Source: an uncultured Propionivibrio sp. (GTDB lineage Bacteria; Pseudomonadota; Gammaproteobacteria; Burkholderiales; Rhodocyclaceae). From it: 64,000 bases of DNA. A program made the translations under genes and the position numbers. The first letter of the stretch is position 1. Each line of letters opens with the position of its first letter. The notes below the pieces were generated by a model. The model was given only the letters and a program-made list of their open reading frames with translations. It was not told where the DNA came from and did no database searches. Positions 16,661 to 30,226 of this stretch are shown one piece after another. The stretch covers positions 1,178,001 to 1,242,000 of the forward strand of contig NZ_OY762655.1 of the NCBI RefSeq assembly GCF_963666255.1. Direction: 5' to 3'.

Positions 16661-17221
16661 ATGCGCAAATACGTCGGGGAACGGATCAAGGCGCTGCGCG
16701 AGGCGCAGGACATGACATTGTCCCAGGTATGCAAACTCACGGGGATCGACGAGGACCGCCTGCAGGCCTACGAGGATGGCTCGGCCGTGCCGTCGATCGG
16801 CGCCGTCATCCAGCTGTCGCGCGTGCTCGGGTCGAAGATGGCCGGGCTGCTGCACGGCGGCGCCACGGTCTCGGACTCGCTCACCATCTGCCGCTCGGGC
16901 GAATCGCTGGCGGGCGAACAGGGCGGCACCGAGCAGAGCTATTCCTACGCCTCGCTGACGCGGCCGGGTACCGTCGGCCACACGATGGAGCCCTTCCTGC
17001 TCACCTTCGACCCGAATCTTCGCCAGGGCGTGCCGATCACGCATGACGGGCAGGAATTCGTCTATGTCGTCAGCGGCGCCGTCGAACTGTTCTACGACGG
17101 GCACAGTTACCGGCTCGACACCGGCGACAGCGCCTATCTCGATTCCTCGCAGCCGCATACCTTCCACGGGCTCGGTAACGAAGTCGCGAAAGTGCTCGCC
17201 GTGGTCAGTTACTCGAGCTGA
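16661..17221 (+). CDS. XRE-family regulator with C-terminal cupin
   Basis: 186 residues. The N-terminal helix-turn-helix (about 5-60) has IKALREAQDMTLSQVCKLTGI and YEDGSAVPSIGAVIQLSRVL. The cupin_2 domain (about 110-180) has GQEFVYVVSGAVELFYDG, RLDTGDSAYLDSSQPHTFHG, with His and Glu residues at positions usual for metal or effector binding. It lies 26 bp after the beta-subunit gene, inside the operon, so it probably regulates this operon in response to a carboxylate or acyl effector. Confidence 0.9.
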   Translation: MRKYVGERIKALREAQDMTLSQVCKLTGIDEDRLQAYEDGSAVPSIGAVIQLSRVLGSKMAGLLHGGATVSDSLTICRSGESLAGEQGGTEQSYSYASLTRPGTVGHTMEPFLLTFDPNLRQGVPITHDGQEFVYVVSGAVELFYDGHSYRLDTGDSAYLDSSQPHTFHGLGNEVAKVLAVVSYSS

Positions 17222-17279
17222 GCCATCCCATCAACGCGCGCCGCAGAAGCGCCGGACAACACACACTCAGGGAAAATGA

Positions 17280-18575
17280 ATGTCGGCACACACGCTGTAT
17301 CTTGAAAAACGGACGACGGCCGCCGAAGCGGTACGTCATGTCCGCGACAATGATGTCATCATCGTCCCCACCGGCGTCGGCGAACCGCCGACGCTGCTGG
17401 CGGAACTCTCCGAACAGCGCCGCAGTTTTCATGGCGTCGAGATTGCCCAGACGCTGCCGTTGCGCAAATTCGCTTATTTCGATCCGGACACCGTCGAGCA
17501 TGTCCGGCACCGGTCCTACTTTTTCAGCGCGACCTCGCGACCGGGCGGAAAGGACGGCTGGATCGACTTCGTCCCTGCCTACTTCTCCGAACTGCCGGTG
17601 CTGATCGAGCGCGGACTCAACCGCGCCGACGTGGTGTTTTCGATGGCCTCCGAGATCGACGAGCACGGCTACTTCTCGCTCAGCCTCGGCGCCGACTACA
17701 CCATGGCCGCGATCGCCAAGGCACGCGCCGTCGTGCTGGAGGTGAATCCCAACGTGCCGTATGCGCACGGCAACTGCCATGTGCATATTTCGCAGGTCAC
17801 GGCGCTGATCGAGAGCGAAGACCCGATCCTCGAGGTCGGCCTGCCGAAGATCGAACCGGTCCAGGCTGCGATCGGCAAATATGTCGGCGAACTCGTCCCC
17901 GACGGCGCCACGCTGCAGATCGGTTTCGGCGGCATTCCTGATGCGGTTGTCATGCAACTGACCGGGAAGCGCGATCTCGGCGTGCACACCGAGATGATCG
18001 GCGACGGCATCATGTCGCTGGTCGAGGCCGGCGTCGTCACCAACCGGTGCAAGAACTACCGCCCCGACAAGATGTTCGCCACCTTCGCCCTGGGCTCGCG
18101 CAAGCTGTACCAGTTCATGCACCGCAATCCGGCGCTCGAGATGCATCCGGTCGACTTCACCAACGATCCGGCGCTGGCCGGCCGCAATGACACCCTGATC
18201 GCCATCAACGCCAGCCTGCAGGTCGATCTGATCGGGCAATGCTGCTCGGAAAGCATGGGCTACACCCCGTACTCCGGTACTGGCGGCCAGGCCGATTTCG
18301 TCCGCGCCGCCAACCGCTCGAATGGCGGCAAGGCGATCATCGTCCTGCCCTCGACGGCCAAGGGCGACACGGTCTCGCGCATCGTGCCGACCTTGACGCC
18401 GGGCGCCCATGTGACGACGACCAAGAACGACGTCAATTATGTCGTCAGCGAATACGGCGTTGCCCAGTTGCGCGGCAAGACCGCCCGGCAGCGGGCCGAA
18501 GCGCTGATTGGCATCGCCCACCCGGACTTCCGCGAGGAACTGCGCGCGGCGGCGCGGACGATGCGGCTGCTCTGA
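17280..18575 (+). CDS. acetyl-CoA hydrolase / 4-hydroxybutyrate CoA-transferase family protein
   Basis: 431 residues covering both halves of the class I CoA-transferase family. The glutamate in VHTEMIGDG falls at residue 238, the position I recall for the catalytic Glu of 4-hydroxybutyrate CoA-transferase. Glycine-rich CoA-site motifs IGFGGIPDAV and SGTGGQADFVRAA are present. It follows the oxidoreductase genes on the same strand with 58 bp spacing. The likely job is to exchange or release CoA from the acyl-CoA made upstream, for example acetyl-CoA plus an acid. The partner acid is unknown. Confidence 0.88.
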   Translation: MSAHTLYLEKRTTAAEAVRHVRDNDVIIVPTGVGEPPTLLAELSEQRRSFHGVEIAQTLPLRKFAYFDPDTVEHVRHRSYFFSATSRPGGKDGWIDFVPAYFSELPVLIERGLNRADVVFSMASEIDEHGYFSLSLGADYTMAAIAKARAVVLEVNPNVPYAHGNCHVHISQVTALIESEDPILEVGLPKIEPVQAAIGKYVGELVPDGATLQIGFGGIPDAVVMQLTGKRDLGVHTEMIGDGIMSLVEAGVVTNRCKNYRPDKMFATFALGSRKLYQFMHRNPALEMHPVDFTNDPALAGRNDTLIAINASLQVDLIGQCCSESMGYTPYSGTGGQADFVRAANRSNGGKAIIVLPSTAKGDTVSRIVPTLTPGAHVTTTKNDVNYVVSEYGVAQLRGKTARQRAEALIGIAHPDFREELRAAARTMRLL

Positions 18576-18684
18576 GGCCGGCGGGGCGCGCCGGCGCTTG
18601 AACGAGAACACGCCTCAGGACATTCAGCTGGCGTAGAATCGCGGTTCATCGCGACTTTCGCGCCTGTTTGCGGGAATCCCCGGA

Positions 18685-19596
18685 ATGTCGAAACGCCTGC
18701 CGTCGCTCAACGCCCTGCGTGTCTTTGTCGTGGTCGCCCGCCACGGTGGTGTCTCGCGCGCTTCCGAGGTGCTCAACCTGACGCACAGCGCCGTCAGCCA
18801 CCAGATCCGCATCCTCCAGGAAGAACTCGGCATCACCCTGTTCGACAAGGCCGGGCGCGGCCTCAGCCTGACGACCGAGGGCAGCCGCTTTGCGCAGCGC
18901 GTCGAAGCAGCCTTCAACGAAATCGAGGACGCCGCCCACGAGCTGTGCACCAGCCAGCACCGGCACCTGCGCGTCGGCACCATTTCATCCTTCGCCGCCT
19001 GCTGGCTGCTGCCACGAATCGGCGACTTCATCTCGTCCTGCCCGGACATCGACGTCGACGTACAGTCGACGAACACGCCGACCGTCCTCACCCACCTCGA
19101 TGCCGATGTCTCGATCGGTTTCGGCACCGGCCCGTATCCCGGCGTCTTCAGCGAACTCCTGTTGCGCGACTGGCTCTTCCCCGTCTGCTCGCCCGAGTTC
19201 GCGCGCCAGTACGACCTGCACGACCACGCCTGGTACGACGGCGTGCCGCTGATGCATTCGTCCTACGAACCGTGGTCGCTGTGGTTCGCCGCCGCCGGGA
19301 TCAGCGCAAAGGAACCGGAACGCGGCATCATGTTCGACAACTCGGCGCTGATCCTGCAGGCGGCGATCAAGGGACAGGGGCTCGGCCTCGTCCGGCATTC
19401 GCTGGCGCACGACGATCTCGTCGCCGGACGCCTGGTGCGGCCGTTCAGCGCCGTCGTCGAATCGCCGATGTCATACTATTTCCTGTGCCGTACGGACAAG
19501 CTGGAGACGCCGCCGGTGACGCGCTTCCGGCAATGGATCAAGGCGCAGGTGGCGGCGTTCCCGACACACGTGGACCAGGCGCCGGGCGGCGCGTAA
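18685..19596 (+). CDS. LysR-family regulator (GcvA-like)
   Basis: 303 residues. The N-terminal winged helix (4-65) reads LPSLNALRVFVVVARHGGVSRASEVLNLTHSAVSHQIR, as in GcvA/AmpR relatives. The effector domain (about 95-295) includes HLRVGTISSFAACWLLPRIGDF. It sits 109 bp downstream of the CoA-transferase gene in the same direction, so it is a plausible but unproven second regulator of the oxidoreductase locus. Confidence 0.92.
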   Translation: MSKRLPSLNALRVFVVVARHGGVSRASEVLNLTHSAVSHQIRILQEELGITLFDKAGRGLSLTTEGSRFAQRVEAAFNEIEDAAHELCTSQHRHLRVGTISSFAACWLLPRIGDFISSCPDIDVDVQSTNTPTVLTHLDADVSIGFGTGPYPGVFSELLLRDWLFPVCSPEFARQYDLHDHAWYDGVPLMHSSYEPWSLWFAAAGISAKEPERGIMFDNSALILQAAIKGQGLGLVRHSLAHDDLVAGRLVRPFSAVVESPMSYYFLCRTDKLETPPVTRFRQWIKAQVAAFPTHVDQAPGGA

Positions 19597-19675
19597 GCCG
19601 CGACCGAAGCACCGGGGTATTCGACGGCAACGCGGATGCGCCAAGGCCAAGCCGGGCGGAATCCTCCGCTGACGC

Positions 19676-20185
19676 TTACCAGGAAGTACAGTTCGTCGCG
19701 TTGCCAAACGAATTGCAGTTCGTCGTGACGGGCGGCCTGTAAACAGGCGGCGGCGGTTGCGTTGCCTTGATGATCGCCGCGGTCGCCATCGAGCTGGCCG
19801 CATCTGCGCGCTGCTGGGCAATGGCCGTTTGCTGCAACTGGTTGGCGAACGCCATGTCCTTGTCCAGGCCGGGCGCATCCAGCGGCCGGGAGAAGGTGTA
19901 CTGCTGCGCAACGCCCGGATTCATTCGGACCTGGGTCGTGACTTTTGCGCCGCTTGGCCAGACCGCTGTGATCGGCCGGGACACGATGAGCGTCTGGCCG
20001 GTCGTCAACGTGTATATCCTTTTCTGCGGCGCCATGCCCCAGGCCGTGTCACCTTCATAAAGCAGTGCGCCCGGTGGCTGCGTGTAGAAGGTGGTATGCG
20101 CCTGATTGGGGGGGATGGAGGCACACCCGACCATTGCCAACACAAGCGGCAAGAAAGCAATTGATTTAATTGAGCGCGTCTTCAT
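19676..20185 (-). CDS. outer-membrane or periplasmic lipoprotein of unknown function
   Basis: About 169 residues from the ATG at 20185 (20200 is an alternative). A lipoprotein signal peptide ends in the lipobox VLAMVGC. The mature part includes a PEGA-like beta segment (TTFYTQPPGALLYEGDTAWG), a Gln/Ala-rich helical region (QLQQTAIAQQRADAASSMA) and a Pro-rich tail ending with two Cys (NCNSFGNATNCTSW). No specific function was recognised. Confidence 0.75.
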   Translation of the reverse strand: MKTRSIKSIAFLPLVLAMVGCASIPPNQAHTTFYTQPPGALLYEGDTAWGMAPQKRIYTLTTGQTLIVSRPITAVWPSGAKVTTQVRMNPGVAQQYTFSRPLDAPGLDKDMAFANQLQQTAIAQQRADAASSMATAAIIKATQPPPPVYRPPVTTNCNSFGNATNCTSW

Positions 20186-20398
20186 CGCCAGACTCTGCAT
20201 CAGATCATCACTCGATATTTCCCGGGCCGGAATATTGGACAATCATATACCTTTGGCCAGTATCCGCACCATGACAAGAAGGCATCGCAAGAAGTCCGAC
20301 GATATCGGTGTCGCCAGGCACGCACACCGCTGAACACCGGGCGTTACGCGATCAATTGTGCGACCTTGTTCCCGGCGCTGAAGCGGCCGGAATCTGAC

Positions 20399-20474
20399 TG
20401 GCGTCCCCACGGGGATTCGAACCCCGGTACCAACCGTGAAAGGGTTGTGTCCTAGGCCTCTAGACGATGGGGAC
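20399..20474 (-). tRNA. tRNA-Glu (UUC)
   Basis: A full cloverleaf on the minus strand: acceptor GTCCCCA pairs with TGGGGAC, the anticodon loop is CTTTCAC (anticodon TTC), and the T-arm carries GGTTCGAAT. CCA is encoded (20399-20401). It is the last gene of a four-tRNA cluster transcribed leftward. Confidence 0.97.
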
Positions 20475-20505
20475 CCGGAACGGATAAGCGCCAACGACAA
20501 TGTCG

Positions 20506-20581
20506 TGGTTGCGGGGGCAGGACTTGAACCTGCGACCTTCGGGTTATGAGCCCGACGAGCTGCCAACTGCTCCACCCCGCG
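20506..20581 (-). tRNA. initiator tRNA-fMet (CAU)
   Basis: The anticodon stem has the three consecutive G-C pairs of initiators (GGG-CTCATAA-CCC), and position 1 is C opposite A at the acceptor end, the unpaired C1-A72 hallmark of bacterial fMet tRNA. CCA is encoded at 20506-20508. Confidence 0.96.
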
Positions 20582-20630
20582 CCCGATAAAGCGCTTGTTT
20601 CGCTGAATGCCAAACGTCAGCGAATGAAAC

Positions 20631-20706
20631 TGGAGCGGGAGACGAGTCTCGAACTCGCGACCTCAACCTTGGCAAGGTTGCGCTCTACCAACTGAGCTAC
20701 TCCCGC
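20631..20706 (-). tRNA. tRNA-Gly (GCC)
   Basis: Cloverleaf with acceptor GCGGGAG / CTCCCGC, D-arm AGCTCAGTTGGTAGAGC, anticodon loop TTGCCAA (GCC) and T-loop GTTCGAG. CCA is encoded (20631-20633). Confidence 0.97.
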
Positions 20707-20714
20707 AGATGCTT

Positions 20715-20790
20715 TGGCTCCTCGACCTGGGCTCGAACCAGGGACCTACGGATTAACAGTCCGGCGCTCTACCGACTGAGCTATCGAGGA
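20715..20790 (-). tRNA. tRNA-Asn (GUU)
   Basis: Cloverleaf with acceptor TCCTCGA / TCGAGGA, D-arm AGCTCAGTCGGTAGAGC, anticodon loop CTGTTAA (GTT) and T-loop GTTCGAG. CCA is encoded (20715-20717). It is the first gene of the cluster, 8 bp before tRNA-Gly. Confidence 0.97.
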
Positions 20791-20920
20791 ACAGGCTGCG
20801 CATTATATCGGCTGAAATTTCTTTCGCAAGCCCAATCGGCATTTTTGTGCCAGAAATGCGTCGTATCGCTGGCAGCGCGGCGCACATCCGCCTGCCTTCA
20901 AGCGCGCCTCGCGAGCGCGA

Positions 20921-21403
20921 TCAGTAATTGGAAATCTCGATGAGATTGTTGTCCGGGTCGCGGAAGTAGATCGACAGGATCGGCCCTACCGCACCGGTAC
21001 GCTGGATCGGTCCCTCGATGATGGTGATACCCCGGCTTTCCAGCGTATTTTTGAGGATATCGACCGGAATCTTCGAGATGAAACAGATGTCGATCGCCCC
21101 CGGCGTCGGCGACGCGGCTTTCGGTTCAAACTCCTTGCCCTTCTCGTGGAGATTGATCTTCTGCCTGCCGAAGGTCAGCGCCTTGCGCCCGGCGCCGAAA
21201 GTCTCGACCCCCATCCCGATGCGCGAATAGAACTCGACCGTCCGCTCGATGCTGGCGACGGTGAAAACAATGTGATCGACACTGTCGATGATGCTTTGGT
21301 CATTGGTCATGGTTTTGTCGGCTCCTGCAGGCGCGGCATGGATCGCCGCGGAAAAAAGTACGAGTAACAGACTCAGGACGCGTGCAGCGATGCATTTCAG
21401 CAT
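20921..21403 (-). CDS. VOC (glyoxalase/dioxygenase fold) protein with apparent signal peptide
   Basis: The domain (last 129 residues) is a single VOC fold: DHIVFTVASIERTVEFYSRIG, INLHEKG, IYFRDPDNNLIEISNY, with His/His/Glu at the usual metal positions. Taken from the ATG at 21403, the product gains 31 residues that look like a Sec signal peptide (hydrophobic core RVLSLLLVLFSAAI, cleavage near HAAP). An internal ATG at 21310 with AGGAG 11 nt upstream would give a cytoplasmic 129-residue form. Substrate unknown; extradiol-dioxygenase-like and resistance proteins share the fold. The promoter region would overlap that of the divergent histidine kinase. Confidence 0.75.
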   Translation of the reverse strand: MLKCIAARVLSLLLVLFSAAIHAAPAGADKTMTNDQSIIDSVDHIVFTVASIERTVEFYSRIGMGVETFGAGRKALTFGRQKINLHEKGKEFEPKAASPTPGAIDICFISKIPVDILKNTLESRGITIIEGPIQRTGAVGPILSIYFRDPDNNLIEISNY

Positions 21404-21658
21404 AATTCCTGCGGTCGATGTTCGTGTTGGCGCGGCAACGCCGAGCGGCGACCGGAACGCAAGCGTCCCGACAGTTTTCGACAGCATCCCCCGACCAAGA
21501 AAAAAGCATGTTTGACATGACAGCATCCGGATCTTTTTGTTAAGGTAGCCGGACAAAGGCCGGTATCGCGAAAAAATAACGAAAGACGCCGTGCCGGCAC
21601 TCCTCACAGGGTCAAAAATAACTGACATGAAGCACGCGTATTGCCGGGGAAACAAGCA

Positions 21659-23461
21659 ATGACGGCCGGAAAATCCGGGCCGGAGCACAACGACCGCCGG
21701 ATGGCGGGAGAGCTCGAACGCCTCAGGACGATATTCAACCTGAGTCCCGTGGGAATCGGCATCACACGGTTGAGTGACGGCGCGCTCGTCGACGTCAACG
21801 AGGCGTTCAGCCGACTGCTCGGCTTCAGCCAAAGCGAACTGCTCGGCAAGACCTCGGCCGAACTCGGCCTCTGGGCCGATCTCGACGAACGCAACCGCGT
21901 CTTCGCGCGCATCGTTGCCGGCGAGGTCATTCAGGAAATGCCGACCCGGGTCGTGCGCAAGGACAGGCAGATCCACGATATCAAGTTCTCGGCCACGATA
22001 TCGATGATCGCCGACGAGAAATACATGGTCAGCGCCCTGCGGGACGTCACCGCCGAACTCCGCGCCGAACGCGAACGACTGATTACCGAACGGCGGCTGC
22101 AACTGTCGCTGGAACTCATGCCGATCGTGGTTTTCCACCAGGACCTCGACCTGCGCTACACCTTCATTGCCAATCCGCTGATTGCGGTACCGGGCGACAC
22201 CTTCCTCGGCCGCTTCGATGACGAGCTCTTCTCCCCGGAAGACGCAAAAGTGACGATCGCCATCAAACAACGCGTTATTGAACGCGGGGTTGGCGAGCGC
22301 CATGAAATTCGCATGGGCACCGGCGAGCACACCCGGTGGTACGACACGCTGATCGAACCCGAACGTAATTCGCAGGGCGCCATTGTCGGCATCATCGGCG
22401 TCGCTGCCGACATCACCGATCGCATGCAGCGCGAAGAGCGCTACCGGGCTGTGCTGAAAGACCAGACCGAACTGATTGCCCGCTATCGACCCGACGGCAC
22501 GATGCTCTATGCCAATGAAGTTTATTGCCGCTTCTTCGGCAAATCCGAAGCGCGAATCGTCGGCCATTCGTGGCAACCGGTCGCTCACCCGGACGACATC
22601 GCGCTGGTCGAAGCGAAGTTGGCCGAGCTTTCCGTCAACAATCCCGTCGTGCTCATCGAAAACCGGGTGTATTCCGGCCAGGGGGAAGAGCGCTGGTTGC
22701 AGTTCGTCAATCGCGGACTCTATGACGAGAGCGGCGTTCTTCGCGAAATCCAGTCGGTCGGACGCGACATCACCGAGCGCAAGCGGAACGAGCAGGCGCT
22801 GGCCGAATACCAGGCCCGCATCTATGCGCTCCTTGAATACTCCGACAACCTGCGCGAAAAGCAGCGCAAGGATATCGCCCGCGACATCCATGACCAACTG
22901 GGGGCGATCCTCACCTCGATCGGCTTTCGTATCGATTCGCTCAAGCACCGGATCAAGGACAACCCGGCGATCAGAAATGAATTCGACCTGATCCGGGCGC
23001 AGGTAAAGCAGGCCAACGGCGCCGCCCGCACGATCTGCACCGCGCTCAGGCCGCCGGTACTCGACGATCTCGGTTTGTCGTCGGCATGCCAGTGGTATAT
23101 GAAAGACTGGTCGGCGCTGGTCGGTATCGCAGCCCAGGGCCGTTTCAACCGGCTGTCGCGCCCCTGCGGCGACCAACTGAGCACCGATCTGTTCCGGGTG
23201 TTCCAGGAATTGCTGAACAACGTGGCCAAGCACGCCCATGCAAATGGCGTCAAGGTCATCCTCTCCTCCGGCCGGCAAGGCCTGCGCCTGCGCGTCACCG
23301 ACGACGGCCGCGGCTTCGTCTTGGACGAAGCGCGCAGCAAGGGCTACGGACTCCTCGGCGTCAAAGAGCGCATCCTCCGCCACGGCGGACAGATGACGAT
23401 CGAATCGGGAAAGACGGGCACCACGGTCACGCTGACCATCCCTTGGCAAGGTGAACCATGA
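21659..23461 (+). CDS. PAS-multidomain sensor histidine kinase (HisKA_3 / NarX-type)
   Basis: 600 residues, no membrane segment. Three to four PAS domains come first (GIGITRLSDGALVDVNEAF; LELMPIVVFHQDLDLRY; LIARYRPDGTMLYANEVYC). The dimerisation domain has the phospho-His motif KDIARDIHDQLGAILTSIG, and the ATPase domain shows ELLNNVAKHAHANGVKV, DDGRGF and GYGLLGVKERI. The ATG at 21659 is preceded by GGGGA; an upstream TTG at 21641 is less likely. It overlaps its response regulator by 4 bp. Confidence 0.93.
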   Translation: MTAGKSGPEHNDRRMAGELERLRTIFNLSPVGIGITRLSDGALVDVNEAFSRLLGFSQSELLGKTSAELGLWADLDERNRVFARIVAGEVIQEMPTRVVRKDRQIHDIKFSATISMIADEKYMVSALRDVTAELRAERERLITERRLQLSLELMPIVVFHQDLDLRYTFIANPLIAVPGDTFLGRFDDELFSPEDAKVTIAIKQRVIERGVGERHEIRMGTGEHTRWYDTLIEPERNSQGAIVGIIGVAADITDRMQREERYRAVLKDQTELIARYRPDGTMLYANEVYCRFFGKSEARIVGHSWQPVAHPDDIALVEAKLAELSVNNPVVLIENRVYSGQGEERWLQFVNRGLYDESGVLREIQSVGRDITERKRNEQALAEYQARIYALLEYSDNLREKQRKDIARDIHDQLGAILTSIGFRIDSLKHRIKDNPAIRNEFDLIRAQVKQANGAARTICTALRPPVLDDLGLSSACQWYMKDWSALVGIAAQGRFNRLSRPCGDQLSTDLFRVFQELLNNVAKHAHANGVKVILSSGRQGLRLRVTDDGRGFVLDEARSKGYGLLGVKERILRHGGQMTIESGKTGTTVTLTIPWQGEP

Positions 23462-24075
23462 AATCCAGACTGATCATCGCCGACGACCATCCGATGATGT
23501 GTGCCGGCCTCGGCGAAATCATCGCGCGAACGCCGGACCTTGAGATCGTTGCCATCGCACATGACGGCGGACAGGCCGAAACACTGGCGAAGACCGTGCC
23601 GGCGGACCTGATGATTCTCGATGTCGCCATGCCGATCAAGAGCGGGCTCGACGTGCTCGAGTCGCTGCGCGCCGCGGCCATCCGGCTGCCGGTGCTGTTC
23701 TTCTCGATGTATCCCGCCGACCAATATGTCCCTTACGTCCGGCAGGCCGGCGCCCAAGGATTCATCGGCAAGGACGCCGAGGAAAAGACGCTGCTCGCCG
23801 CCATCCGCAAGATCCTTGGCGGAAATACCTTTTTCCCGCCCCTGACATCCCAGCGACACCGCCCGGTCAACACGCCCGTCAGGACGCTTCCCGCGCTCTC
23901 GGCGCGCGAAAACGAAGTGCTGAACCATCTCCTGCGCGGCACACCGCTGGTGAATATCGCGAGCGGACTCGGCATCAGTCCGCAGAGCGTCACGACCTAC
24001 CGGCGACGTCTCCTCGACAAACTGGGCGTCAGGAACAACGTCGACCTGATCCGCCTGATGGGACATCCCGACTGA
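23458..24075 (+). CDS. NarL/LuxR-type response regulator
   Basis: 205 residues. The receiver domain (3-115) has acidic residues at IIADDHPMM, the phospho-acceptor Asp in LMILDVAMPIKSG, and the Lys in GKDAEEKTLL. The C-terminal LuxR helix-turn-helix (about 140-200) reads LSARENEVLNHLLRG and GISPQSVTTYRRRLLDKLGV. It is the partner of the overlapping histidine kinase. A dyad just downstream (24094-24117) could be a binding site. Confidence 0.94.
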   Translation: MKSRLIIADDHPMMCAGLGEIIARTPDLEIVAIAHDGGQAETLAKTVPADLMILDVAMPIKSGLDVLESLRAAAIRLPVLFFSMYPADQYVPYVRQAGAQGFIGKDAEEKTLLAAIRKILGGNTFFPPLTSQRHRPVNTPVRTLPALSARENEVLNHLLRGTPLVNIASGLGISPQSVTTYRRRLLDKLGVRNNVDLIRLMGHPD

Positions 24076-24377
24076 CTGCAATTCTTGTCCAGATTGTCTG
24101 TTATGCCTGACAGACAAGCGCGCCGCATCCGAGCATCATTGAGCCGTTCTGATCTTAAGCCGATGTAATAAAAGCTTGCACAGAGGTGAAGGATGCGCGC
24201 GTTGGCGAAACCGCGAAACCAGTGTGAAGAACTCTTGTCGGAAGCCCCGCTCACGTGCGGCAAACGACGCTGGCCCACGGGCGCCTGCCCTCGCGACGGG
24301 AGGCGCGCCGCATCATGACCGCTCCCCGCCTTCTTTCGTGCATCGGCCGCCTTCTTGTCGCGCCGGCGGATGTTTCG
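24076..24377. other. 302-bp region between the response regulator and hybrid kinase genes
   Basis: It contains one clear inverted repeat (24094-24117) and an AT-richer patch near 24150-24175 (GATGTAATAAAAGC). The hybrid-kinase frame is open from 24255, so the last part may be translated if an upstream start (24315) is used. Otherwise nothing was recognised. Confidence 0.4.
24094..24117. promoter_or_regulatory. inverted repeat TTGTCTG-N10-CAGACAA
   Basis: A perfect 7-bp dyad 19 bp after the response-regulator stop, with no T-run behind it. The position suggests an operator for the following hybrid-kinase operon, possibly bound by the adjacent NarL-type regulator, or a terminator stem. Undecided. 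Confidence 0.4.
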
Positions 24378-28876
<4,499 letters not shown>

Positions 28877-28880
<4 letters not shown>

Positions 28881-29941
28881 CGACCCAAGGCAATGAAACC
28901 ATTCTGGTGGTCGACGACGTTCCGGAAAACATCGCGACACTGGTCGCCATCCTCGGCGACGACTATCGGGTGACTTTTGCCACCAACGGCGCCGACGCCC
29001 TGCGGGCTGCGCAGGCACACCCCCAGCCGAGCCTGATCCTGCTCGACGTGATGATGCCGGACATGGACGGCTACGACGTCTGCCGCCGCCTCAAGGCCGA
29101 TCTGCGGACGCTCAACATCCCGGTCATCTTCCTGACGGCGCAGGACGACGTGCGCAACGAAGAGGTCGGACTCCGGCTGGGCGCGGTCGATTACCTGCAC
29201 AAGCCCTGCCATCCGGCGATCGTGCTGCAGCGCGTCCGCATCCACCTGGCCCTGCACAACCAGAATATGGCGCTCGAGACACGCGTCCAGGAACGCACGC
29301 GCGAACTCGAGGAAACCCGTATCGAGATCATCCGGCGCCTCGGCCGCGCCGGCGAATACCGCGACAACGAAACCGGCATGCACGTCATCCGCATGAGCCT
29401 GTACTGCAACCGTCTGGCGCTCGCGGCGAGAGTGCCGAAGTCACAGGCCGACCTGATGCTGCTCGCCGCCCCCATGCATGACATCGGAAAGATCGGCATC
29501 CCCGACCATATCCTGCTCAAACCGGGGAAGCTGACCGATGAGGAGCGCCAGGTAATGCAGCGCCATGCGGAGATCGGTGCCGAAATCATCGGCATCCACC
29601 AGTCCGACCTGCTGATCCTGGCGCGGAACATCGCCCTGACGCACCACGAACGCTGGGACGGCAAAGGGTATCCGCACGGCCTGGCCGGCGAGGCCATTCC
29701 CTTCGAAGGGAGAATCGCCTCGATCTGCGACGTCTATGACGCGCTGACCAGTGCGCGTCCCTACAAGCGGCCATGGTCTTTCGACGAAGCCATCAACCAC
29801 ATCGTCCTCGAATCGGGGAAAGCTTTTGATCCGGCGCTGGTGACGCTGTTCGTCGACATGATCTCCGAATGCGCCGAAATCCGGCAACGCTACGGCGACC
29901 CGACCGACGAGGCCGGTGCAGGCGGCCGGACACCGTCCTGA
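28877..29941 (+). CDS. REC-HD-GYP c-di-GMP phosphodiesterase (RpfG-like)
   Basis: 354 residues. The receiver (about 8-125) contains LVVDDVPENIATL, LILLDVMMPDMDG and a conserved Lys in LHKPCHP. A coiled linker precedes the HD-GYP domain (about 150-335) with MHDIGKIGIPD, HAEIGAEII, HHERWDGKGYPHGL and SICDVYDALTSARPYK, all metal ligands intact. It should hydrolyse c-di-GMP when phosphorylated. The 4-bp overlap with the hybrid kinase gene and the kinase's terminal Hpt domain argue that the two form one phosphorelay. Confidence 0.94.
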
Positions 29942-30226
29942 CTCGGGCAGAATCCAAGCCCGCTTTCCGGCCCTCAAGCACTTGGAGCGAATGTCTCCTC
30001 GACGCACGGATCGCCGGAAAGCCGGCAACAGTGGCTTTGCGGCTCGTTTCGTCACAACCGAGAAGCCCCGGGCACATCGGCGACTCATGCACTGTGACAG
30101 GCACCATTCGGGTGCGATTCGAACCGCGTGGAATCGCCCCATCTTCGAAAATATCCATGGACTTGGTGCCGCAACCATTGAACTCAAACGACCGGCAACG
30201 GATAATTGCGGCCGGAGAGATGATTC

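Noticed and set aside
21404..23449. Upstream extension of the VOC frame to 842 codons on the minus strand
   Set aside because: It is antisense to the histidine kinase; only the last 160 codons have VOC homology and a signal peptide start.
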